A stretch of DNA of 64,000 bases from Puccinia triticina. Taxonomy: Eukaryota > Basidiomycota > Pucciniomycetes > Pucciniales > Pucciniaceae. Numbering within the stretch: the stretch's first letter is position 1; every line of letters begins with the position of its first letter. The DNA lies in contig NC_070564.1 of assembly GCF_026914185.1 (NCBI RefSeq), positions 7,378,001 through 7,442,000 of the forward strand, in the 5' to 3' direction. Below are positions 54,378 through 63,941 of this stretch, one piece after another. The position numbers and the translations under genes are program-made. Under the pieces are notes generated by a model that ran no database searches, was not told where the DNA came from, and saw nothing but the letters and a program-made list of their open reading frames with translations.

Positions 54378-57020
54378 TTCATTCGTCTGATCCGGGAGCG
54401 CGTTAAGACCGGTCTTTACGAACAGTCCACGTCTAGTTATTCCTCCCCTGTTTTCTGTGTTCTCAAGAGTAATGGGAAACTTCGGGTAGTTCACGATCTT
54501 CAACCTTTGAATAAGGTCACTATCAAGGATGGAGGCGTTCCGCCGGCAACTGAGGAGTTCGTGGAATCATTTGCTGGTCGGGCCTGCTACGGTCTTGGCG
54601 ACATCATGGGCGGCTACGACGAGCGCGCTTTGGATCCCATCTCACGTCCTCTCACCACTTTTGACACGCCCCTCGGACGCTTTCAACTCACTCGCCTCCC
54701 TCAAGGCACAACCAACTCCGTGGCTGTTTATCAAGCCCAGATGGTCTGGATTCTCCAGGAGGAGATCCCCGAGCACGCCAGAATTTTTATTGAAGATGGC
54801 GGCATCAAAGGCCCCGTTTCGGATTACAACAACAAGCTACTGCCATGGCATCGAGGGATCCGGCGTTTCATATGGGAGTATGCCACTACCTTGGAGCGCA
54901 TCCTCTTTCGGATCGAGGAAAGTGGACTCACGGTGTCGGCATCTAAGTTAGCGGCTTGCGTTCCTGCGCTGGAAATCGTCGGCCACGTCGTATGTAAGGA
55001 GGGGCGGAGGATGGCAAAAACCAAAGTCAATAAGATCCTCTCGTGGCCTACTCCCGTTAACGCCACGTAAATGCGAGGATTTCTGGGCGTAGTAGTCTAT
55101 GTTCGCATTTTTATTCCTTCCCTTTCCGAGATCTGTCTTCCACTTCGTCGGTTGACACGAAAAGACACTGACTGAGTCTGGACGGCGGAGTGCGAGGCGG
55201 CTTTTCAGAGGCTTAAAGTCATAGTGGGCAAGGATATTGTGCTTGTAAAAATCAACTACGGACCCGACGCCGGTAAACTCAAGCTCGCAGTTGACTCTAG
55301 CTTTCATGCCGCGGGCGCGGTTCTCACTCAAGAAGACGCAAACGGCCTGGATCGCCCAGCCTTGTACGAGTCGCTGCTGTTTTCCGACGTTGAATCCCGG
55401 TACTCGCAGCCTAAGCTCGAGCTTTGTGGCGTGGCACGGATACTCAAGAAGCTTCAGACAGTCTTATGGGGCCAACACTTTGAGCTCCAGGTTGACGCTC
55501 ATTCCCTTATTGAGATGATAAACGCACCAAGCTTGCCGAAAGCTCCGATGACACGCTGGGTGTCCTTTATCCAATTGTTTTTGTTCGACATTGTTCACCG
55601 ACCGGGGAAAACATTTTTGATGCCCGACGGGTTGTCCAGGCGTCCTAAGGATGAAGATGAGTCAACTCCTGAGGCTGTGTTTGACGAGGAAGAGGCTGTG
55701 ATCAAGCCCTTGGGTTTCTGTTTAACTGCTGCTAATGGTGAATATTTGGGTTATCAGCAAGGATTTTGGCGACAGTTGGAGCAATATCTCATTGATCTCC
55801 GGATGCCGCACGGGATGACGACTGAAGATTTCAGGGCTCTCAAGCGTAAATCGTCAGAGTTTTTCGTCCATGCCGGGCGCCTCATGAAGAGAGGCTCTCC
55901 CTGTCCGCGCATTGTCATCACGATCCCAGCAAAACAGGACGCGGTGTTGGAGCAACTGCACGAAGGTCTAGGACATCGCGGAGAGACGGAAACTTATCGG
56001 CGCGTGGCGGAGCGGTTCTGGTGGCCCTCTTTGAAGAAGAGTGTCTTGCGTTGGTGCAAGAGTTGTGAGGCCTGCCAGAAACGCGATCTGCGGCGGCCTT
56101 TGGAGATCAGAGGGCCTACGGGTGAATCATTGGTGTTCGGACGTGTCGCCATAGATGTCGTCCACATTAAGGCTCCCGGGGCGCAATACCTTATTGTAGC
56201 TCGCGACAATTTCTCGGGCTGGGTTGAAGCCAAATTTCTGAATAATCTCAACTCAGAAGGGGTGGCTAGTTTCCTTCACAAACACTGGACAATGCGCTAT
56301 GGTTTGGCGCGCTCTTATTCAACAGATGGCGGATCCGAATTCGGCGGCAAGCTTGCGGAGATGTTGCGCGAACTTCCCGGCCAGCATCGCGTTTCCACGC
56401 CTTACTACCCCGAAGGCCAGGGAATGGTTGAGCGCGGCCACGGTCCTCTGAAGGCCGCGCTTGTCAAGCTTGCTGGGGAAAGTGCTAAGAACTGTCGAAA
56501 ATACCTGCCCCTTGTCTTATTTGCTGATCGGATCTCAACAAAGCGTACTACTGGCTATTCACCCTACGAGATTGTATTTGGTCAGCGGGCCGTGCTGCCC
56601 ATCGACTTGGAGATGGAATCCTACCTCGGGGTCGATTGGGACGAAGTTCAGGACACGGCTGATCTTTTGGTTGCGCGTTCTCGTCAGCTGGAGCGCAGCA
56701 AAGAAGTCCGCGAGCTAGAACATCAAAAGCTCATGAAGGCGCGCGAAGGTTCCGTCCGGTATTGGGAAGAGAAGAACGCCGGTCGAATGCGGGATCCGCT
56801 TCGCCCCGGCGACATGGTGTTGGTCTACAATCGGGCCCTCGAGACTCAATGGGGCAAATTGTTAGCCAATTGGTGGAGTGGGCCTTTTCGCGTGGTGCGC
56901 CAGGTTCACGGCGGCTCCTATATCTTGGCGGAACTTGACGGGACTCTGTTGACGCGGTGTTTCTCAGCGGACCAGGTAAAAAGTTATTTCTCCCGTGGAG
57001 GCACAGGAGGTTCAAAGTAA
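54378..57020 (+). pseudogene. Gypsy reverse transcriptase - RNase H - integrase (interrupted)
   Basis: One frame runs from 54378 to 57020, broken only by TAA (55068-55070) and TGA (55173-55175). A TAG (54375-54377) stands just before it, in the same frame. The RT shows KSNGKLRVVHDLQPLN and RLPQGTTNSVAVYQ. The catalytic motif is FIEDGG (54786-54803), where xxDD is required, so the first Asp is Glu. RNase H has LAVDSSFHAAGAVL. Integrase has a zinc-binding HHCC region (GLGHRGETETYRR to CKSCEACQK), AIDVVHIKAP, STDGGSEFGG and EGQGMVERG as the D, D, E motifs, and a C-terminal PGDMVLVYNRALE module. It ends FSRGGTGGSK and a stop. Confidence 0.87.
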
Positions 57021-57216
57021 GTCCTCCCAATGTGTGCACCCCCAGGGTATTTCTACTGCGTTTTGTAAACCCTACTTTATGCCACATATGTGAGCACCGG
57101 CGGCCTTTTTTTCCCCTCCCTGGTTTTTTTTCTGGATCTTTTTAGGCGTGTATTTCTTTTCAACCTCGACAGCAGGCGCGAAGCAGTCTAGGGACAGACT
57201 GCAAGCGTGGTGGAGA

Positions 57217-57934
57217 TGTGGTGCGCGGTGTGGTTCAGGCCGTGAGGACGACAGAAACTGAGTTTTGCAGCGGCGATGGCGGCACCTCAAGGCGTTTCAG
57301 GATGTGTTCTTATTTTTGTTTCTTTGTTGGCTCGTGTTGTCTTTCCTATTGTCCCCTGCTTCTACTACTGTTGTTCTTGATTCTCTTTCTCTTTTTTTTT
57401 TTCCTGCTCTTTTTCTTTTTTCTCATGGCGCGTGTTGGAAGGGAACAGTGGGGAGGGTTGGTTCTTTTGTTTTGTTGGTTTCTTTTGTTTTCTCCTTTTG
57501 CTTCTTGTGTTGTTTTTTGTTGTGTGCGCGCGGGTGCGGGGCGTGATGACGGGTCCGCAGTGCGCGGCGCTTCCCGGAGTCTGAGTTCGCCCACGAACTC
57601 AGAGGAAGGGGGCATGGAACCTAGCTGATCCCATCAGGAAATCCATCGAAGTTTACTGTTCATTATCCGGGCCCTCCATAGTGCCATCCTGAATCTTATT
57701 GATCTTCCGGAGCTCTCTTCTTCCCTTCGGCTTCTTTCCACTCTTTCCCTCAAAACAACCAACCGCCGACGCGCGCTCAACGCCGTCGTAAAATCTTCCC
57801 CCCCCCCCCCAAACCTCATCGCACAAACGATCCTCCTCGCTCATTCCGACCAAAAACCGGAGGGCACATAAAACTTCCTCTCCCCATTCCCCTCCAACTA
57901 ACTGCCGCCGGCCTGCACCGGACGGAGTTCCACA
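57217..57934 (+). repeat. 3' LTR of the gypsy element
   Basis: 718 bp, near-identical to the 5' LTR. The purine-rich GTGGTGGAGA directly before it is the likely polypurine tract. Confidence 0.92.
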
Positions 57935-57938
57935 CCGT

Positions 57939-58503
57939 CAGGGTGTACTGATTGATTGTTCGAGAAGACAGAACACCTCTAATGCTAATGGTAAGTCTAG
58001 ACACCACCAGTCCACCCAAAAAAATGCAAAATCAACCCCTCCAAGTCCGACTCATGACCCATCAATCCTAGCTAAAAAAACCTTCCAACTGAGCGGACCG
58101 ACCCATTTCTTAGCTGCCCCCACCCCCAATCGCAACCCACATTACCTCGAGCCTATGCTGATCTTCAAACTTTTTTTCGCCCTGTTCTAAGCATTTTTGG
58201 ATTGACTAGGTCGTCACCGTCGACCATATCCTTATTACCTCCGCGTTCAACAAGCCGTCTCATCCTGGGATCAGCAAGCCGACCGACTGGCCCAATAATG
58301 CTGATGTGCTCCGCACGACCATCTAGCTCAGCAGGACCACCCAGTCTGACCTCCCTGCTTGCTAGACTTTACACATCCTGTATCAAGGATGGCCTTGACT
58401 TCAGCAAGCCCCCCGCGTCTGTTGAAACACTCCAGCTGAGGCTTCTCTGCAATGTTGTTAATGATGATTGTATTATATTCTTACCTTGATGTCATACATC
58501 TAA
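57939..58503 (+). other. Unrecognised exon-like DNA of the Tc1-type element
   Basis: Continuing from 49690-49773, a frame gives HETRHRQGVLIDCSRRQNTS and a GT donor near 57990. After an AG near 58209, VVTVDHILITSAFNKPSHPG follows and is stopped by a TAG near 58324. It may be a decayed or captured gene. Family unknown. Confidence 0.3.
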
Positions 58504-58724
58504 GACTGCATTTGTTAGCATGATAAATATAGCGTAATCATAAAAACACACTATGATTAAATATTGTAAAGCACATTTTTTTAGGCTAATGTTTTGTAAG
58601 TCAACTGTCATGAACCTGAACAGTTGATTTCCAAAAGATTAGCCAAAATAATGATGTTTTACATAAAATAAATGTTGTGTGTTTTTAATATTACAGCATA
58701 TTTATCACGCTAACAAACGCAGCC
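58504..58724. mobile_element. 221 bp Tourist/Harbinger-like MITE (TSD TAA)
   Basis: Terminal inverted repeats GACTGCATTTGTTAGC and, inverted, GGCTGCGTTTGTTAGC extend about 45 bp. The element is flanked by TAA (58501-58503 and 58725-58727), the TWA target of PIF/Harbinger elements. Confidence 0.78.
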
Positions 58725-58727
58725 TAA

Positions 58728-59200
58728 AATTTATTTTTCAAAGGATTGTGCCATGGTCAACTAAACATGACTATACCTGAACTACTGCCAATTCAATCTT
58801 CACAAAAAGACATGAAATACAAACAAATTTGATAAATAAAATGCTAAATGAGGACTGTTTTCCACCACCACCTGCAAGAGAAAGCCACCGTGTCTGGGGC
58901 TAAGTCAACAGCAAGCCCAGGTCCATTGGTTCACTCAATTCTGACTGGATCCATTGCCCGCTAGCAGCAACATTGAGCCCAAGAGATGGGGGATTGAGGA
59001 CCTTGAGAGCCTGAGGCACCATTGAAGGGGGTTTGGTGTGCGCAGTGCAATGATTTCACTTTTGGCACATCTGTAGAAGAGATGGAGCAGCTGAACCTTG
59101 GGCTGTCAGCCAGGGGGTTTCTGGCTGGAATTTCATCCCTGCAGCGGCGTAGCCGCTTTGAACTCTAGTCTGATCACAACAGTTTTCTACCAACGGCGCA
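58728..59200. promoter_or_regulatory. Upstream region of the SAM-like gene, with a GCGGCGTAGCCGC motif
   Basis: Non-coding. At 59150-59175 it carries CTGCAGCGGCGTAGCCGC and then CTCTAGT, matching the ends of the MITE at 16653-17135. The motif lies about 30 bp before the start codon. A promoter role is inferred from position only. Confidence 0.35.
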
Positions 59201-60931
59201 ATGGATCCAGAAGGTTTTTATTTTTTCATCTTGATGTTTCCTTCATTTATGTAACTGGTGCTAATTTGACCTTTGTTTCAGATTTTTCCAGTCAACTTGA
59301 TTGATTGCAAACACTAGACGAAGTCAGCGAATATTTGGATTGGGATCAATCTTTTGCATTGACAGGCACTGCCACACCAACCTTGCAAAACAATTCCAAT
59401 AGAAACGGTGGCGGTGAACAGACTGAAGAAGAAGATGATGCCAAAGAGTTTAAGGTTAACTTGGAGTACAAACTTTACATTCTTAAACCCAAGCCCACCA
59501 GCTGCAATACCCGTAATGCAAATAGACGCAAGGGAAATGTTGTCGAACCCAAGGATAAGTATTCAAAACTCGATTCAAAACCGGGTAAGCTTTTCTTTCA
59601 TTGGAAGGCTTCGGAAAGCAGTTGCTTTGCTTTCAAACGGTCAGCACTTGCCATGCTTCGTGCCAAGGAAACAAGTGTCGTTGCTGGACACGCACAAGAA
59701 CAAGAGCAAGAAGGAAAACTCTCCTGGTACGCGATAATTCGAAATGGCGGACAATTCCTTGAAAAAAACAAGACCAACTTGTATAACTCGGAAATCTTTG
59801 CCGAGTTTCTTGAGATGGCTGAGCGTAAGGGGGGGGCCAAAATCTATATTGTCCAGAATGATCCTAAACTCGTTGCGGAGGTGGGTGATTTCCTTGTTAA
59901 CTGAGATTGAACCTCTAATTTGGCTGATTGTTTCTACCTATCATATCAGAGGAACAAAGCATTGAGACACTTAGCCGAGAGAAACAGAGAAGGTAATGAG
60001 GCATCAACCAAACCACAGCCCACTGCTGGCGCTAAGAAGAACTCCGACATCTTAAATAACATCTGGACAATCCGGGCAACTCATATGCCCTGCGAGCGAC
60101 TGACCGGCTCCATGGAACTCCCTGTGATGATTGACCCCGAAGATCCGACTCGATTTCTTGCACTCAGCCCTGAAAGAATTGCCCTTTGGGCCAGAGCCAT
60201 GGTGAGTTTTGAGTAGTTGAAAAGACATGTGAATGTTTTTTAATCTTGTGTCCTCTCTTCAGGCCCAGAATCCAGAGATCATCGAGCACAAACCACCATC
60301 ATCTCCGGCATTCAAATTTCAAACCAAAGCCGAGTTTGATGGTTCTTCCAGCCGCGAGCCAGACAAGAGGGAACGTGAATCTAGTCCCGTCAATCAACAT
60401 CAATCTAGTCCAATCAATCGGAACCGGGAAGCAAATTTGGATTCACCAGCATCATCCAGAGCCCCCAGGAACGCTAGAACCCCTCCAAACATCTCGCCGA
60501 TGGCAGCCGCTTATGTGGGAATGGGTGGACATATTGCACCACCCATGGCTTGGCAAAACTTGCCCTGGGCATGGCCGGCTGCCTCAACGATCCCGTTTAC
60601 TGCATACCCTGGAATGCCAAACTTTGGCATGAACATCTTGGTTCCCCCGGTTCCTCAACCTGACTTTGCTCAAAAAAACCCCACACCTGTTTCCTCACCG
60701 GCCCCCTCGGATGTAAATGCTGACATCAACGACTACTTGATGCTCTTTCATGTTGATGTGAACTGCAAACAAGTCAAAAATTCTCTAATCAAATATGGAA
60801 TCACACACTACGTCGAGTTCAAAAACTTCCAGGCACAAGATTTTGAAGAGGTTGGCGTCAAAAGGAGTCATGCTCGTTCGCTTGTCAGCAACATTAAAAA
60901 ATACAAACGTAGTCTCAAAAAGCGCCGTTGA
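59201..60931 (+). CDS. Unnamed protein with SAM-like C-terminal domain, carried by the Tc1-type element (4 exons)
   Basis: Exons 59201-59213, 59318-59880, 59950-60201 and 60263-60931 join in frame with GT-AG introns to 1497 nt (498 aa). The N-terminus MDPEDEVSEYLDWD is acidic. About residues 50-190 form a mixed alpha/beta-looking region (KVNLEYKLYILKPKP, SWYAIIRNGGQFLEKN, KIYIVQNDPKLVAE) of no family I know. The middle is Ser/Pro-rich and probably disordered. The last 75 residues (DINDYLMLFHVDVNC, FQAQDFEEVGVKRSHARSLV, KKYKRSLKKRR) resemble a SAM-type helical domain with a basic end. No stop or shift disturbs it. It converges with the transposase 384 bp away, inside the same TIRs. It may be an accessory transposition protein or a captured host gene; both are inference. 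Confidence 0.75.
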
Positions 60932-61314
60932 TAGGTTTGCCTTTGTCCATTTCTCTCACTTTTCAATCTCGAAACAAAAAATGGTTGTGTCTCATGAAAT
61001 AGTCTGCTATCCATATTGATGTTAGTAAATACAAAGTTATTGCTCACTGCTATTCATATTGATCTCAATAAACACGAAAGATCCAAAACCAAATCTTGTC
61101 TTTTTTCAGTCTGTGTCTGACCAATTGGTCTCTACTCTAGCTCCTCAAATAAACAGTCTCATATTTTTCATCTTACTTGCATTGAAATGAAACTGGAGAT
61201 TTCGATCTAGCGTGATCAGTTTTGAGTGCAATGGAAGTCCGAAATCAAGATTTCTTGGTGATCAAATTGCCTCACTTTAAACCAAACAAATGTACCAGTT
61301 TCTGATACATATAA
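60932..61314. other. Convergent intergenic region between the SAM-like gene and the transposase
   Basis: AT-rich 3' sequence of both genes with possible polyadenylation signals (CAATAAA near 61066 on plus). No further gene. Confidence 0.5.
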
Positions 61315-62431
61315 TCATTCTATGAGGTAACCCGAGCCAATGAACAGCTTACGGGTCAAAACATCTGTGAAAACTAAGCTGACAAAAGTATCTAAAACAT
61401 CATAGTCCTCCTCACCACCCGTAAGTAAATCTTTGTTCCGTCTTAGGGTCGATTTGTACACTGATAACCCCTTTTCAATTGGGTTTAATTCTGGTGAGTA
61501 TGCCGGAAGATATTGTAAGAGGCACCCTTGCTCCTTGACAAGCTCTGCAATACGCCAATTGTGATGGATTTGTGCGTTGTCCATGACAAGTACGCTGCGT
61601 GAAGCTGGAAAGGGGTTCATCGATGGGAGCCACAAATGCGGTCATCAGAATATTATTCATTGCAAATCATATGAATCTATTCCAACAGCTTACCAAGATG
61701 TGCTCAAGGAAGAAATCAAAATCTGCCCGATTAACAGATTCCTCCTGGACCACGTGTGCAACTAACCCATCAGATGAGATCGCTGGGATGACATTATACT
61801 TGTGTGTGCTCCTCTTGCGCGGAACTCGGGGTGTTCTTTGACCTACAGGAGCCCAGCCTCTCTTTTGTGATACCACCTCAAGCGAGACCCCCAATTCATC
61901 TGAAAATGAATCAAAGTTTTTACTGCTTAGGCATATCTTTGTAGGTGATGAAAAAAATAGAAACTTACCTGTGAACACAAGATGGGACATTGGTATACAA
62001 TTGATTTGAGAGGTGTAGTAAGCCCTTGCTTCCGGATCTTGGCGCGGATTGAAAGTCCTGATTGTCTTTTTGGACATGTTCAAACGCTCATGGAGTGTTT
62101 TTGCAATAGTTTTCAGGCAGACTATGGCACCTGTCTCTTCGATTAACGCCTGCTGTATTTTGTCTAGGTAAACTGTTGGCTTTTCAGCAATCATCTCGGA
62201 AATAAATTTTAAATATTCATTGTTTAATTCAAAAGTTCGGCCTTGGGTTTGATAGGTTGAAGGATCACAAGCAACTGCCCTCGTCCTCTTGTACAGATTG
62301 ACCCATCGGCGCAGGGAATCATTGCTGACTGACGCGGCTAATGACGAGTTAATCTCAGATAAGGTCTTCCCTTCGTTTGCCGCTCTGACGACGGCGTATT
62401 TGAATTCAGCAGAGTACAGGCGATAACCCAT
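61315..62431 (-). CDS. Tc1/mariner-type transposase, DD34E (3 exons, one doubtful splice site)
   Basis: Exons on the minus strand are 62431-61969, 61899-61694 and about 61635-61315, giving 329 aa. The N-terminal helix-turn-helix part has EFKYAVVRAANEGKTLSEI and SLRRWVNLYKR. The catalytic core has VFTDE (D1, formed across intron 1), SVLVMDNAQIHH (D2) and PELNPIEK (E). D2 and E are separated by 34 residues, so DD34E as in Tc1. A 5' non-coding exon probably ends at GTGAGT near 62512, with an AG two bases before the ATG. Intron 2 starts GTAAG, but where the in-phase acceptor should lie the sequence is ...CCGCAT instead of CAG, so splicing may fail. The enzyme would cut at the TIRs and insert at TA. 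Confidence 0.87.
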
Positions 62432-62728
62432 GTCTAGAAAGCCAGAAAATTTCAAATTTCAGTATCCAATTTACTGAAGGAAGTTGTTTGATCAAAAGAT
62501 ACACTCACCAGATTCAAAACTCTCAATTTGACAACCTTGACTTGGATGGTTCCAACAACATGCGACCAAGAGATTTGGCGGACCCACAGCGGCAGGCTCG
62601 CGGGATTCCTGCGTCTGTGCGCCGGGGGGGAAAATGAGATCGGGGGCAAAAAAAAAAGGTTGCGCGCTAAAAAAAAAAATTAAAACGGTGGAAAACCGCA
62701 ACCGTTTAGGCCCCGTTTGGCGCCAATA

Positions 62729-63102
62729 CAGAAGTTCCGAGAAGGCTTGCGCTTCTGGACCTGCGATTTTGCCCCCCGAACTTGACTTCAGCCACCTGTA
62801 TTGCCTCTTGTATGGCCGTTGCCATACAGGGACATGCATTCGTTGCAAAAGCTATCTTTGTGATAGCTAGCTTTTAGCTTTGGAGAGTGGCACCATTGGA
62901 CTCCTTGTCAAATTTTGAGTCCAGCGGTCCTCCACTCTCCTGCGCCTGTGTGGCATGACAGGGCACCAGGCTGCCCAGTCAGGCCCCACAGCCCTGTATA
63001 ACCCGGGCTGTCCAGAATACAGGGGGGATGTGGCTGAAGTTGAAGTCGAGTTTGGGGGGCAGAATTGCAGGCCCGGAAACGCAAGCTTTCTCGGAACTGC
63101 TG
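62729..63102. mobile_element. 374 bp Tc1-type MITE
   Basis: TIRs of about 85 bp start CAGAAGTTCCGAGAA and, inverted, CAGCAGTTCCGAGAA. They are flanked by TA (62727-62728 and 63103-63104). It has no coding sequence. Confidence 0.8.
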
Positions 63103-63104
63103 TA

Positions 63105-63282
63105 TAATTGGTGAAATAATCACGGGTGAAATAATTCGTGACATTTTGATTATTTCACCTGAAATAAAATGTAATTGAATATATCGCTGGCGTTTGTCAG
63201 TACATTGGTATAAACCCAGCCAGCCAACCACCCACCTCTCGATCAAACAAGAAAGCGAATGGACAAACTCACCCTCCACTTG
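63105..63282. other. AT-rich interior of the Harbinger-type element
   Basis: An imperfect GGTGAAATAAT palindrome (63110-63175). No gene. Confidence 0.4.
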
Positions 63283-63735
63283 ATGACCACCCACCCGGTC
63301 ATCAGGTGGCTATAGCCTATGACCCACTTCACCCACTCGATGACCCAGTTGGTCATCGACTGGATCTATTGTAGTCCACCCGATGAACAGGATGGTTTGA
63401 GGGGACTTATACATATCCACCCGATGGCCCAATTTGTCATTGAGTGGAGTATGTTTCACTCGACAACCAACCGGGTCACTGAGTGGATACCTACTCCACT
63501 TGATGACCAACCGGGCCATCAAGTGGAGCATTTATCCACTCAATGACCAACCAGGCTATTGAGTGGATAAGTCCATTCAATGACCCGGTTGTTCATCAAG
63601 GGTCATCGAGCAAGTGGAGTGTTATATAATCCACTCGATGACCAACCGGGCCATCGAGTGGATATATGGGTCCACTCATTGAGTGGATACATCGAGCTAG
63701 TGGAGTGTTGTATGATGTATCCACTCAATGAGGTC
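63283..63735. repeat. Array of about ten palindromic units (~40 bp each)
   Basis: Units of the form CCACTCGATGACC, a short loop such as AACCGGG, then its complement CATCGAGTGG recur every ~38-45 bp. The arms vary between units (TCGATG, TTGATG, TCAATG), but each unit usually keeps pairing with its own partner (CATCGA, CATCAA, and for TCAATG the nearly matching TATTGA). It is not a CRISPR: there are no spacers and the repeats themselves are palindromes. Confidence 0.75.
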
Positions 63736-63941
63736 GATAATCGAGGTTGGGAGTTGCAAGGGTGGGTCTGATTTTGCTGCCAATATATCGGCATGTAGGA
63801 ACTGTAATTATAAATTATTTCATGTTTTGAATATGTCGGTTTGCCAAACGCCATCGGCATTTTACCGATATAATTGTGAAATATTTGTGAATATATCACT
63901 GATTATATCGGTGCCAAACAGCGCCTTACACAACAGCTGTA

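Larger units (their letters stand above)
49774..57934 (+). mobile_element. Ty3/gypsy retrotransposon (TSD CCGT)
   Basis: LTRs at 49774-50497 and 57217-57934 start TGTGGTGCGCGG and end GGAGTTYCACA. The direct repeat CCGT (49770-49773, 57935-57938) is a 4 bp TSD, or ACCGT if one A is shared. The LTRs are nearly identical; the main differences are poly-C and poly-T lengths. A primer-binding region complementary to a tRNA follows the 5' LTR, then gag-protease, a second ORF, and RT-RNase H-integrase in gypsy order. Three stops and one frame change in the RT region make it probably defective. Confidence 0.93.
62709..63925. mobile_element. Harbinger-type non-autonomous element in the right TIR of the Tc1-type element (TSD TTA)
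   Basis: The ends GGCCCCGTTTGGCGCC and, inverted, GGCGCTGTTTGGCACC are flanked by TTA (62706-62708 and 63926-63928). Removing it joins ...AACCGTTTA to CACAACAGCTG and completes the Tc1 TIR. It has no transposase. Inside are a Tc1-type MITE and an array of palindromes. Confidence 0.78.
48971..63939. mobile_element. Tc1/mariner-type element carrying two genes (about 5.6 kb net)
   Basis: Both ends read CAGCTGTTGTGTAAACGG inwards, flanked by TA (48969-48970 and 63940-63941). TIR similarity extends about 117 bp through TTGCGGTTTTCCACCG, a T-rich tract, AGCGCGCAACC and GCGCACARACGCAGGAATCC. The right TIR is cut by a Harbinger-type element after base 62708. Inside are a DD34E transposase gene (minus) and a convergent four-exon gene (plus). 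An 8.2 kb gypsy element lies between the left end and these genes. TA duplication plus DD34E places it in the IS630/Tc1/mariner group. Confidence 0.9.

Noticed and set aside
63283..63735. CRISPR-like repeat array
   Set aside because: Eukaryotic context, no unique spacers, and each repeat is itself a palindrome.
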